This document shows, piece by piece, positions 44,000 to 51,971 of a stretch of 64,000 nt of DNA (positions are counted from its first letter, which is position 1; each line of letters starts with the position of its first letter). The position numbers and the translations under genes are program-made. The notes beneath the pieces are model-generated. The model searched no databases, was not told the DNA's origin, and was given only the letters and a program-made list of their open reading frames with translations. Origin of the DNA: Methanosarcina sp. UBA289 (lineage in GTDB: Archaea > Halobacteriota > Methanosarcinia > Methanosarcinales > Methanosarcinaceae); NCBI GenBank assembly GCA_002496565.1, contig DAKJ01000026.1:572-64571 (forward strand). Direction: 5' to 3'.

Positions 44000-45514
44000 T
44001 CAGGCGACCTCTTCTGCTTTCTCAACGGTCACATCAAATACCCTGGGTTTTTCCAGCAAGAGCCTTATTTCGTTTAGATTGCTTGCAATCTCGTAAATAT
44101 CCGTGTTTTTGGAGCGATATTTAATCAGGATTTCCTGGCTGTCCTGCTCTGAAACCCATAGATTTTCCCTCAGGGTTTTCTCAAGCGCTTTTTCTTCTTC
44201 CTGGATTTGCCTTCTGAAATAGTTCAGTCGCTCTTCCAGATTTTCGTACTCTTTTTCATAGAGCTTCTTGTCGCCGTAGTCAAGGCTGATCTTGAACTCA
44301 AATCCGTATTTCCTGCGGAATTGCTCTGCAAGAGACTCGAAATTCAGAGAGCTATTGACATTGCTGAAATCGAGCCCAAAACTGTAAGTATGAGTCGGAA
44401 ACTCGGTATGGTGTTTCAGCAGATCAAGGGCATTGTCAAATGTGAGGTTCTTCTGGGCTTTCACCCCTGAAAATCTTGAGCTTTTCAGGTTTCCTGTTAT
44501 TCTTCTATCTTCTTCGTAGCACTTATTACAAGCTACAAGATCTGGAAGTTCCTGCTGCAAGCAACTGTAAATAGAGTTTTTTAGGTCAAAAACATCCAGT
44601 TTCAGTTTTCCAGTATCTGTACCCCCTGAAACAACACTATTCAGAATAAGCTTCCTGATTGCTTCCTTCTGTTCCGGCACTTCCCAGAGCATGTGCTGTA
44701 GCAGGACAGCAGTCATCCGGTTTACGCTGGTATGTCCATTTACGACTGAAGCAACCCTAAGTATACTTACAGTTTTTTTCCAGCGCCTGTCCGAGATAAA
44801 GATATTTGAGTTCTTAAGTTCTCTTCTGAGTGCTTTTATAATTACCCTAACCTCGGGATCAACCGGGAGATCCCTTGCTCTCTTCTGGATTTCCCTTATA
44901 TCTTCTATACTGAGTTTTGTTGAGGGTATGAAATCGTCGGTGTTTTTGAAGATCAGGTCTTCAAGGTTCTCTTCGTGCTGGATATAATCCACCCTGTACC
45001 GGAACAAAAAACGGTCGTAAAGAGCTTCGAGACTTTCATCTTCTTCGGGAAGCTCGTTGGAAGCCCCAAAAACGGTAAAAAGAGGTACCTCAATAAGTTC
45101 CTTGCCGTTGTGGTACTTCCTCTCATTCAATACAGTTAACAAGCTGTTTAAGATGGAGCTATTGGCTTTGAAAATTTCGTCAAGCAAGGCTATATGGGCA
45201 GTTGGAAGGTAGCCTTCTACTCGCCTGCTGAACTCGTCCCTCTCAAGCGCCTTAAGTGAAAGTGGTCCAAATACCTCTTCAGGAGTGGAGAAGCGAGTCA
45301 GAAGATAATGGAAAAAGTTTCCTCCCTCAATAGTTTCGCAAATCTTGTTTGCAAGAAGAGTTTTTGCAGTTCCTGGAGGACCCAGTAAAAGGATATGTTC
45401 GCCGGAAAGGAGTGCAAGAAGAGACCCATTGATTTCCGCATCCCGTTCTTTAAAGTAGTCTGAAAATTCCTGTTTAATATTGATAACCGTATTTTTTAAA
45501 TCCAGGACTCTCAT
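44000..45514 (-). CDS. MoxR-family AAA+ ATPase (RavA-like)
   Basis: About 504 aa. Walker A LLLGPPGTAKTLLANKI (residues 45-52), Walker B AHIALLDEIFKANSSILNSLLTVLNER, sensor 1 VFGASNELPEEDESLEALYDRFLFRY, and sensor 2/lid region ISDRRWKKTVSILRVASVVNGH. All are RavA-type features, and RavA of E. coli is 498 aa. The C-terminal 200 residues are helical with a coiled coil (LEERLNYFRRQIQEEEKALEKTLREN) and two cysteines in ACNKCYEE. I use the ATG at 45514; a TTG three codons upstream is also in frame. It heads a two-gene unit with the VWA protein. In E. coli the pair affects respiratory complexes and aminoglycoside sensitivity; here the target is unknown. Confidence 0.88.
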   Translation of the reverse strand: MRVLDLKNTVINIKQEFSDYFKERDAEINGSLLALLSGEHILLLGPPGTAKTLLANKICETIEGGNFFHYLLTRFSTPEEVFGPLSLKALERDEFSRRVEGYLPTAHIALLDEIFKANSSILNSLLTVLNERKYHNGKELIEVPLFTVFGASNELPEEDESLEALYDRFLFRYRVDYIQHEENLEDLIFKNTDDFIPSTKLSIEDIREIQKRARDLPVDPEVRVIIKALRRELKNSNIFISDRRWKKTVSILRVASVVNGHTSVNRMTAVLLQHMLWEVPEQKEAIRKLILNSVVSGGTDTGKLKLDVFDLKNSIYSCLQQELPDLVACNKCYEEDRRITGNLKSSRFSGVKAQKNLTFDNALDLLKHHTEFPTHTYSFGLDFSNVNSSLNFESLAEQFRRKYGFEFKISLDYGDKKLYEKEYENLEERLNYFRRQIQEEEKALEKTLRENLWVSEQDSQEILIKYRSKNTDIYEIASNLNEIRLLLEKPRVFDVTVEKAEEVA

Positions 45515-45684
45515 AAGCTCCAAAACCTTTATAAATTTCTCTTTTTCAGCACCAAGCCATCAGTATATGAAAAAAATGCTACAATTAATGGATTGCAATA
45601 GCCTGCTTGAATATTGTTAAAAATGAACTCCCTATTTTTATGGGCCTTGCCTTAATTAATTTTTCTAAAAATTCTTGTCCCTAC

Positions 45685-45730
45685 CCAATATGTCCCTAAT
45701 ACCAATATGTCCCTAGTACCAATATGTCTG
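45685..45730. repeat. 17-bp tandem repeat, 2.7 copies
   Basis: CCAATATGTCCCTAATA at 45685-45701, CCAATATGTCCCTAGTA at 45702-45718, and a partial CCAATATGTCTG at 45719-45730. Copies differ by one base in the full units. Confidence 0.85.
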
Positions 45731-45968
45731 CGGATTATGTTTCTTCTCAGAGATATATCTTTCTGCCTTAATACTGAAGCCCTGTTTTTATCATATTTTA
45801 TGGATTAGTCTGGTATCCACCTTGACTAAAGTTCCTACCGATTCTGCCTTTTGCCATCCGAAGAAGTTATGCATAAAGAAGTCGATCACTAATGAGAACG
45901 ATTCAAATCCACCTGAATGAGAATATTCCTGGTGATGAAAAATAGAAATCGTATTTTGAGAGACCAAT

Positions 45969-46060
45969 TTCCTGAAATTAATTAACGTCCTTAAATTACC
46001 AGTACCCTGAAATTAATTAATACCAGATCAATTGGTATCCTGAAATTAGCCAGTATCCAG
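45969..46060. repeat. Degenerate tandem array upstream of the ThiF-family gene
   Basis: The unit YCCTGAAATTAATTAA occurs at about 45970, 46005 and (as TCCTGAAATTAGCCAG) 46038, with variants of ACCAGTACC between. The last copy ends about 35 bp before the ThiF-family start codon, so the array occupies the expected promoter region. Confidence 0.55.
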
Positions 46061-46088
46061 AGATAGAGCAAATTCCGGAAGTCCTTAC

Positions 46089-46832
46089 ATGAATGATTTC
46101 GAACGTGAAAAATATAGCCGGCAGATCCTTCTATTTGGGGAAGAAGGGCAGGAAAAGTTGAAGAAAGCAAAAGTGCTAGTTGCCGGAGCAGGCGGGCTGG
46201 GAAGTCCGGTTTCCACCTATCTTGCAATCGCAGGCGTCGGAAAAATAATTCTTGCTGATTTTGATTCCGTAGATCCTAGCAATCTAAACAGGCAGTTCCT
46301 ACATCACGAAAAAGATATCGGAAGGCTTAAGGTAGAATCGGCAAAGGAAAAACTGCTTTCCATGAACCCGGATATTGAGGTTGAAACCATAGCCGAAATG
46401 CTTACCGAATCAAATCTCGAAGCCCTAGTTCCCGAATGTGACGTTATAGTTGATGCGCTTGATAACCTTGAAACGAGACATATGCTTAACAGGCTTGCCG
46501 TAAAAAGAAGGATTCCTTTAATCCATGGAGCAGTTACAGGATATGACGGCCAAGTAACAACAATAATGCCTGGAGAAACTCCCTGCTTTTACTGTATTTT
46601 CCCGCGCATTTCTAAAAAGGAAGTTTTTCCGGTTTTAGGGGCAACCCCGGGGATTATCGGTTCCATTCAGGCAAATGAGGTGATTAAATTCCTGACAGGG
46701 CAGGGTAAGCTTTTGGAAGGCCGCCTTCTGTTCTGGAACGGGCTTTCAGGAAATTTCAGTGAAATTTCACTATCAAAGTTAAACAATTGCCCTGTTTGCG
46801 GAAATCTTAAGGAAAAAAGCGAAAATAAATGA
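46089..46832 (+). CDS. ThiF/MoeB/HesA family adenylyltransferase
   Basis: 247-aa E1-like enzyme that adenylates the C-terminus of a ubiquitin-like sulfur carrier (ThiS, MoaD or SAMP). The ATP site is VLVAGAGGLGSPVSTYLAIAGVGKIILADFDSVDPSNLNRQFLH with GAGGLGS at 33-39, and the catalytic Arg/Asp region is in VIVDALDNLETRHMLNRLAV. A zinc site is formed by C-x2-C in TPCFYCIFP and C-x2-C in NNCPVCGN. There is no C-terminal rhodanese domain. No carrier protein gene is adjacent, so whether it serves molybdopterin, thiamine or tRNA thiolation cannot be told. It is a single gene on the plus strand. Confidence 0.9.
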   Translation: MNDFEREKYSRQILLFGEEGQEKLKKAKVLVAGAGGLGSPVSTYLAIAGVGKIILADFDSVDPSNLNRQFLHHEKDIGRLKVESAKEKLLSMNPDIEVETIAEMLTESNLEALVPECDVIVDALDNLETRHMLNRLAVKRRIPLIHGAVTGYDGQVTTIMPGETPCFYCIFPRISKKEVFPVLGATPGIIGSIQANEVIKFLTGQGKLLEGRLLFWNGLSGNFSEISLSKLNNCPVCGNLKEKSENK

Positions 46833-46966
46833 AAAATTTCACCTTTCCAAACCAGGGTAAACCTTTATTTCAAGTTCCTGTTGTCTATTAGCCAATTTAT
46901 ATATATCTTCAGTAATAATATCCTATAGGGGATCTTATTACAGGGAATCTTGTGCGAGGGGATTTG

Positions 46967-47923
46967 ATGAGAAAGAAGACCATTCCAGTTGAGAAGGAAG
47001 TCAATGGTTTGGACGAGAACTCAAGTTTATGGTCTTATGGATTCCAGGATCTAAATATTACGTCACATGATTTATCTTCTGCTTCTATCCCGAATGCGCC
47101 TTATTTTGATCTTAGGATCTATCGGGAGTCTAGGGTAAAATCACTGATCAAGGTACACAGTAAAGATATGTACCGACTACTTGAGAAAGTTCACTTTGAT
47201 GGAAATTACTACAGGATAAAGTGTGTAAGTTCAGGGGAGTGGGAGTACTGCTGGGATCTGGCTGTCAGGATTCAGTTTTTCGGAAAAATGCTGGGAATGA
47301 CTCTTTATCCCAAACGCCTGGTTTCACAGAAAGAAAAAAGGATTGTCTACAGGTCCATGATCCTGGTTAACCCTTACCAGCTCTGGGACGAGGCTATTGT
47401 AAACAAATTCTGGAATTTGCAGGAGCGGGTTGAATTCCTGATAGCCAGAATTCTTTTTCACGAGTGCATTCACGTTATGATCTCGATTGGAAACATCCTG
47501 CCTTCAGGTTTCGGAAACACGGATATTTATCTTGAATTCAGTAAGATGCTGGAAGTCTCAGCTTCTAAGAAGCTTTCCATCAAGCTTCATAATGTGCAGT
47601 TTCGCCTATGGAATCTTGTGCTGTTTGGAGCATCCGGTTCCGAAAGTGAAAAAAAACTGCTTGAAAGTGTTCAGGAAATATATGAATTTCTGATCAATGA
47701 AAAGTACACTAATCATAAAACAGGGAAAGCTTTCGATTTTCCCTCAAACAACGCAAAAATCGCAAGAAAATACTCATGGATTGCAGCTGTCAAAGCCGGA
47801 GGAAACACGCAGGTCAGTAAAAGAATCTGGCAGGTGGAAGCCCGCAGGCTCAAGATAGCAATGATGGAACTCTTTGATGGGATTGATACGGAATTAAGTA
47901 ATATTGGATTTACATGGAAGTAA
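46967..47923 (+). CDS. Unknown protein with HExxH zinc-metalloprotease-like motif
   Basis: About 318 aa, not recognised as a known family. The motif H165-E-C-I-H169 in LIARILFHECIHVMISIGNILPSGFGNTDIYLEFSKMLE has hydrophobic residues before it and an acidic residue about 20 positions later, as in zincin proteases. The N-terminal part is polar (LWSYGFQDLNITSHDLSSASIPNAPYFDLRIY), and the C-terminus is helical and basic. No signal peptide is visible, so a cytoplasmic place is likely. A GTG at 46952 is in frame, but GAGGGGA lies just before the ATG at 46967, so I use that. A TATA box (TTTATATATAT, 46896-46906) gives a leader of about 40 nt, which implies its own transcript. Confidence 0.8.
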   Translation: MRKKTIPVEKEVNGLDENSSLWSYGFQDLNITSHDLSSASIPNAPYFDLRIYRESRVKSLIKVHSKDMYRLLEKVHFDGNYYRIKCVSSGEWEYCWDLAVRIQFFGKMLGMTLYPKRLVSQKEKRIVYRSMILVNPYQLWDEAIVNKFWNLQERVEFLIARILFHECIHVMISIGNILPSGFGNTDIYLEFSKMLEVSASKKLSIKLHNVQFRLWNLVLFGASGSESEKKLLESVQEIYEFLINEKYTNHKTGKAFDFPSNNAKIARKYSWIAAVKAGGNTQVSKRIWQVEARRLKIAMMELFDGIDTELSNIGFTWK

Positions 47924-48160
47924 ATAATTATGGGCTTTAATTACAGGCTTATAGAAAATTGAAAAAGTATTTAGTGAAAAATTATTTAGTTGGTAAGGAT
48001 TATTACCTTTCCCAACCATTTTCTTTAGATTTCTTTTGTGTTTTTAATTCGATTATAGTACTGGATTTTGCTTAAAGGTTCATAATTATAGTTAGAGTTT
48101 ATCTTTTAGGTGTATTCTTTTACTTTATAGATCTGAACTTTATATCTTGAACCATATAGT

Positions 48161-48619
48161 TTACTGTTCCAAAACTTTTTCAATTTTTGATATATCAGGA
48201 AGTTCATGCGTAAGATATTCTTCGAAGAAGATGATTTTTTGCTCCTCATCGATAATTATATTCGCCCTCTGAGAAACCCCTTCTTTTTCCCTGAATATTC
48301 CATATGCTCTGGCAACCTCTCCATGCGGCCAGAAGTCCGAAAGAAGCTTGGTGTGCGTAATTCCCAGTTCCTTGGCCCAGGCTCTTTTTGATGGTATGGG
48401 ATCGACACTTATTCCAAAAGCCACTGTGTTCAGCCTGGAAAAGATTTCGTGGTTTTCCTCAAGCGATTTCATCTGTTCTGCACACACGTTCGTCCAGGCA
48501 AGAGGATGAAATGATAGGAGGACTTTTTTGCCAGCAAAGTCATAGAGGTGCACTTCATTCTGTTTTTGATCTTTTAACCTGAAATCCTGGATTTTATCCC
48601 CGATTTTAATCTCGCTCAT
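48161..48619 (-). CDS. Peroxiredoxin (AhpC/TSA family)
   Basis: 152-aa thiol peroxidase. The N-terminal segment IKIGDKIQDFRLKDQKQNEVHLYDFAGKKVLLSFHPLAWTNVCAEQMKSLEE carries the peroxidatic Cys, in the context T-N-V-C where classical enzymes have T-x-V-C. Other conserved pieces are GISVDPIPSKRAWAKELGI and LLSDFWPHGEVARAYGIF. There is only one cysteine, so it is a 1-Cys type or needs an external resolving thiol. It probably reduces H2O2 or organic peroxides. The ATG at 48619 has GGGGA about 8 nt upstream and is preferred over the TTG at 48634. It is a single gene. Confidence 0.92.
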   Translation of the reverse strand: MSEIKIGDKIQDFRLKDQKQNEVHLYDFAGKKVLLSFHPLAWTNVCAEQMKSLEENHEIFSRLNTVAFGISVDPIPSKRAWAKELGITHTKLLSDFWPHGEVARAYGIFREKEGVSQRANIIIDEEQKIIFFEEYLTHELPDISKIEKVLEQ

Positions 48620-48941
48620 GGTAAATTTCCCCAATTTAATAAAATCATCTATCTTTAATAAATTGTCTGTCTGCTGACCTGTTAAGATTTTTGTCAGTAT
48701 GAAGTATCGATTGAAACGAGAGAAGGTTCAAAGTTAGTATAAACTATAAAAATTACATGAAGAATGAGTTGGATTTAAAAAATTGTGAGAAAAGAAGTAA
48801 AAATAATGTAAATAAAAGTGTATTGAATAATCAACATTTTTGAAATGACTATAAAAACTCTATTTCTTTTCTCTAGATAAAGTGCACCGTAAAGCGCATA
48901 ATGAATCTGAAATCCTAGTAGAAGTAATTTTTAATCTTATT
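48620..48941. other. Intergenic region, ~320 bp
   Basis: AT-rich sequence between the peroxiredoxin start and the 3' end of a small low-complexity ORF, both minus strand. It should contain the peroxiredoxin promoter, but no single TATA box is convincing. No gene is seen. Confidence 0.4.
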
Positions 48942-49178
48942 TTACTTAATTCTCTGAGTTTTTTCCTTGAGAAGATTCTTGAATTTTTCTATTATATTTT
49001 GATTCTGCGGCGCAGATTTCTTATTACATGACGGTTTGTTATTCGATGTCTTGTTATTCAATGGTTTGTTATTGTTTGACGATTTGTTATTATTCGATGG
49101 TTTGTTATTATCTATTTTATTGCGTTTCATTTGATCGTGTTCTTTACGGGACATCTGTTTAGGAGTTTTCTTGGACAC
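48942..49178 (-). CDS. Small Asn/Lys-rich low-complexity protein
   Basis: 78-aa ORF starting with GTG, with GGTG 7 nt upstream. The N-terminus SKKTPKQMSRKEHDQMKRNKID is basic. The middle is a repeat of N-N-K-P-S-N-N-N-K-S-S type, and the C-terminus is amphipathic (NIIEKFKNLLKEKTQRI). The repeat in DNA is a degenerate array of units such as GGTTTGTTATT, so the length may vary between strains. No function can be given. It may be a real small gene because of its non-repetitive ends, but it could also be a chance frame. Confidence 0.45.
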   Translation of the reverse strand: MSKKTPKQMSRKEHDQMKRNKIDNNKPSNNNKSSNNNKPLNNKTSNNKPSCNKKSAPQNQNIIEKFKNLLKEKTQRIK

Positions 49179-49316
49179 TGTTAAACACCAGTAAAAAGTG
49201 ATAAAAATTAATTCTTTTTAAATTATGTCCGTGAATTAGCAACCTACTATAAAAAATGAGTGTATTTTTATCACTTATTCCAATGAAAAAGTAGGCTTTG
49301 AATTTAAAAAAGGATA

Positions 49317-49390
49317 AGCCCCGTGCGTGATTTGAACACGCGACCTAGTGATTACAAGTCACTCGCTCTACCGGGCTGAGCCAACGAGGC
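49317..49390 (-). tRNA. tRNA-Thr (anticodon TGT)
   Basis: On the minus strand the sequence folds as a cloverleaf. The acceptor arm is GCCTCGT/ACGGGGC (with a T-G pair), the D-arm GCTC...GAGC, the anticodon stem AGTGA/TCACT with loop CTTGTAA giving anticodon TGT, and the T-arm GCGTG-TTCAAAT-CACGC. The discriminator base is T (U73), normal for archaeal tRNA-Thr. No CCA is encoded and no intron is present. Confidence 0.95.
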
Positions 49391-49566
49391 AATTGGAAAA
49401 TACTGCGACTTACCTAAATACAATACTCACAGATAAACTTTATGGCAGGTTTCTTTATCCGGAGGCAAACCATAGTCTTTTGCCTGTTATTTTTCCTTTT
49501 TTTTGCCGGGTTCCCGAGGTTATAGTACATAAACTTTATGGAGTCCTTTGTTTATATCTCGCTAAG

Positions 49567-50139
49567 ATGTGGCAGGAAATCGCAAAATACGGGCGCAAAC
49601 TGGTTGAACACGGGCTTGTCGAATCTAACTTTGGGAATATCAGCCTCAGGGCTGGCGACAGGATGATTATTACCCGGACAGGGGCCGCACTTGATGAAAT
49701 TACAGTAAATAACGTTGTTGAAGTTGATATTCGAGATACCTCCTCTATGGATATAATCGCATCTTCCGAAGCTGTCGTACATAGGGAAATTTACAGGCAG
49801 ACCTCCGCACTTGCAATCATTCACGCTCACGCTCCATATGCAGTTGTTGAGTCTCTGCTCGCAGGCCCTGGAGAAAAAATTTCACCTGTAGATAGTGAAG
49901 GACAGTACTTCCTTGGCGAAATTCCAGTTGTTGGAGGAGGAATAGGGAGCCGCGAGCTTGCAGGAAATCTTGCAAACGCGCTCTCAAGGCATAGAGGTGC
50001 TATAGTTTACAGTCACGGAACTTTTGCAGTTGGGAGAACACTTGGAGACGCTTATATAGTGACCACACAACTTGAGCACTCCTGCAAAGTTAAGTACTTG
50101 TATGAACGTGTGCGGCAGCAGAAAAAGGAAAATAAGTAA
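49567..50139 (+). CDS. Class II aldolase (L-fuculose-phosphate aldolase family)
   Basis: 190-aa zinc-dependent aldolase. SNFGNISLR and IITRTGAALDEI form the phosphate-binding part. The catalytic Glu lies in SSEAVVHREIYRQ. Zinc ligands are in IIHAHAPYAV and VYSHGTFAVG. In Methanocaldococcus the homologue MJ1418 cleaves fuculose-1-phosphate to lactaldehyde, proposed as a source of lactate for coenzyme F420; the same role here is an inference. The frame is open back to 49348, but that would run through tRNA-Thr and has no motif. The ATG at 49567 aligns with the family start. No strong RBS precedes it, so leaderless translation is likely (TATA-like AAACTTTATGG about 30 nt upstream). Confidence 0.88.
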   Translation: MWQEIAKYGRKLVEHGLVESNFGNISLRAGDRMIITRTGAALDEITVNNVVEVDIRDTSSMDIIASSEAVVHREIYRQTSALAIIHAHAPYAVVESLLAGPGEKISPVDSEGQYFLGEIPVVGGGIGSRELAGNLANALSRHRGAIVYSHGTFAVGRTLGDAYIVTTQLEHSCKVKYLYERVRQQKKENK

Positions 50140-50389
50140 ACTATAAACGCTCGCCCATTTAATCCGCGCTTATAAGTAAGAGCTTGAAAAACAGAAAAAG
50201 GAAATAATTAAACTTAGGTATTGAGTAAGAGGATAGCCATACAGCTTAAGTATAAATATAAAAAAGCAGGTAAACACAGAAATGATATAAAAAAGCAAAT
50301 CCAAATCGGGATACTGAACAAGATAAAGTGCCTGTTTCTGGTACGGCTTTCTATTAAGGGTATCACCGAAAGGAAGAATCTCGAGCACC

Positions 50390-51001
50390 ATGACGTTTAA
50401 TACCCTGAGACCTTTTGCCTCAAAAGTTATCGAACCACTGGCAGACTTTTTCATAAGATATGAGGTCTCACCTAATGCGGTTTCCATAATTTCCCTTATC
50501 TGTGCGTTCTTTGCAGGAGTGAGTTTTTATTACTCACCTGCTTCCAGGGAATTCATCCTGCTGGCAGGTATCCTAGTAATACTTAACTCGATTTTTGACG
50601 CTCTTGACGGAGTAATTGCACGGAAATCGAATAAGGCCACCCCAAGGGGTGATTTTCTGGATCACGTTATCGACCGCTACTCTGATGTCTTTATTATATG
50701 TAGCATCTTTTTTGCAGGTTATGCCTCCTGGCAGGTAGGAGTTGCGGCAATTGTAGGTGTACTGCTTACCAGTTATCTGGGAACTCAGGCCCAAGCGCTC
50801 AACCTTGGGAGATATTATGGAGGAATCATGGGTAGGGCTGACCGGCTTGTAGTTATAATTCTCGCAGCCTTCGGCAACTTTGCCTTTCCAGTGCTAATTG
50901 CAGGTTTTTCAATTCTGGGTTGGGCTGTTATCCTTATTGCTGTAACCAGCCATGTAACGGCAGTCCAGAGAATTTATTATATATGGAAGGAACTGAGATA
51001 A
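50390..51001 (+). CDS. CDP-alcohol phosphatidyltransferase, archaetidylinositol-phosphate synthase type
   Basis: 203-aa membrane enzyme of ether-lipid synthesis. The full CDP-alcohol motif D73-G74-x2-A77-R78-x8-G87-x3-D91-x3-D95 is present in FDALDGVIARKSNKATPRGDFLDHVIDRYSD. The helices are ISLICAFFAGVSFYY, FILLAGILVILNSIF, VFIICSIFFAGYA, VGVAAIVGVLLTSYLG, LVVIILAAFGNFAF and AGFSILGWAVILIAVT. The N-terminal FNTLRPFASKVIEPLADFFI resembles archaeal archaetidylinositol phosphate synthases, which join CDP-archaeol and inositol-1-phosphate. Serine or glycerol phosphate as acceptor cannot be excluded. It is a single gene 250 bp after the aldolase on the same strand. Confidence 0.88.
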   Translation: MTFNTLRPFASKVIEPLADFFIRYEVSPNAVSIISLICAFFAGVSFYYSPASREFILLAGILVILNSIFDALDGVIARKSNKATPRGDFLDHVIDRYSDVFIICSIFFAGYASWQVGVAAIVGVLLTSYLGTQAQALNLGRYYGGIMGRADRLVVIILAAFGNFAFPVLIAGFSILGWAVILIAVTSHVTAVQRIYYIWKELR

Positions 51002-51131
51002 TACACCTTTTTTATAATTTTTAAAATATGTTATCTCAGTTCGTAATCTCAGTCAGAGAAAATTTTACTCAGACTTGAACACAAGTTTACGGCGAATAAG
51101 TTAATGTAACACAAAACACAACTATCTGGCT

Positions 51132-51572
51132 ATGTCGTTTCAAGGAAAACAATATGAGTATCTGGATCACACTGCAGATATCAAGTTCCAGGCTTATGGA
51201 AAAACTAAGGAAGAAGTATTCGAAAATGCGGCTCTCGCTATGTTCAATGTTATAATTGATACAGAAAAAGTCTCTGGAAATACCTCAAGGGAAATATTTC
51301 TTAAGTCGCCTGACCTTGAATCCCTGCTTGTGGACTGGCTTTCCGAGCTTTTATATCTATTTGAAGTTGATGAAATCGCGTTCAGGGAGTTTCGGGTTGA
51401 AAAAATCAAGGAAGAAAAAGATGAATACTCAATAACAGCTCAGGCACTGGGCAAAAAATACGATCTTGAAAGCCTCCCCTTTGAGACTGAAATTAAAGCT
51501 GTTACCTATAACCAGTTAGAAATAACGAAGACTGCTGACGGCTGGAAGGCTCAAATAGTTGTGGATATTTGA
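51132..51572 (+). CDS. Archease (RtcB ligase activator)
   Basis: 146 aa. The start FQGKQYEYLDHTADIKFQAYGKTKEEVFENAALAMFNVI is the archease signature, with the conserved D-H-T-A-D metal-site residues. It also has SPDLESLLVDWLSELLYLFEVDEIAF and ends in the conserved TYNQLEITKTADGWKAQIVVDI. Archease speeds the guanylylation and turnover of RtcB during tRNA splicing. The RtcB gene lies 400 bp downstream on the same strand, consistent with that partnership, though the spacing and a separate TATA box suggest separate transcripts. Confidence 0.95.
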   Translation: MSFQGKQYEYLDHTADIKFQAYGKTKEEVFENAALAMFNVIIDTEKVSGNTSREIFLKSPDLESLLVDWLSELLYLFEVDEIAFREFRVEKIKEEKDEYSITAQALGKKYDLESLPFETEIKAVTYNQLEITKTADGWKAQIVVDI

Positions 51573-51971
51573 GGGAGTAGAAGTTTTCTCCCTACCTGGG
51601 ACTGGCTTCCCGGATACTGGCTCTTTCTTCTCTAACCATTTGCACCATGCATATCTTCATGTATAGGAATTATTATCCTATCCTTCAATATAAAACTCAA
51701 GTACTATAATATTTCAAGCATCTCAAGTATATTCAAGTATATCTCAAGTTGAGTTATCTAGTCCTGAATTGATTCAATCGTATTTAGATCGATGTTGTTA
51801 TATCAAACCGATCTTAATCAGGCGTTTCCAAAATTCATTGTGGCTTTAATCCAGCCTGACACAGTGTATCTTGATTACGTTTCCAAGTAGTTTGCAGAAC
51901 CCTCGGGAAACGGAAGGTAAATCATAGTTCCAGAATTATATATAAGCATAAAGGAGCAGGGAGCATAAATC
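51573..51971. other. Intergenic region, ~400 bp, between archease and RtcB
   Basis: Contains several copies of CTCAAGTAT-like units at about 51700-51755 (TCAAGTACT, TCAAGCATC, TCAAGTATAT, TCAAGTATAT, TCAAGTTGAG) and the RtcB promoter at its end. No gene is seen. Confidence 0.5.
51936..51945 (+). promoter_or_regulatory. TATA box of the RtcB gene
   Basis: TTATATATAA lies 27-36 nt before the ATG at 51972, so the transcript should start within about 10 nt of the start codon. AAGGAGCAGGGAG at 51951-51963 would lie at or before the transcript start, so initiation may be nearly leaderless. Confidence 0.55.

Larger units (their letters stand above)
45515..46088. other. Intergenic region, ~570 bp, with two repeat arrays
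   Basis: Separates the MoxR gene from the divergent ThiF-family gene. It contains a 17-bp tandem repeat (45685-45730) and a degenerate 33-38 bp array (45969-46060). A 17-codon ORF at 45894-45947 has no support. No gene is seen. Confidence 0.5.

Noticed and set aside
45894..45947. 17-codon ORF before the ThiF-family gene, considered as a sulfur carrier
   Set aside because: It is far too short for a ubiquitin-like carrier and lacks a terminal Gly-Gly.
48990..49110. CRISPR-like array near tRNA-Thr
   Set aside because: The repeats are short, imperfect and without spacers of fixed length; they are codon-level repeats of a low-complexity ORF.
49348..49566. N-terminal extension of the aldolase
   Set aside because: It would be translated from inside the tRNA-Thr gene, and the family start corresponds to the ATG at 49567.
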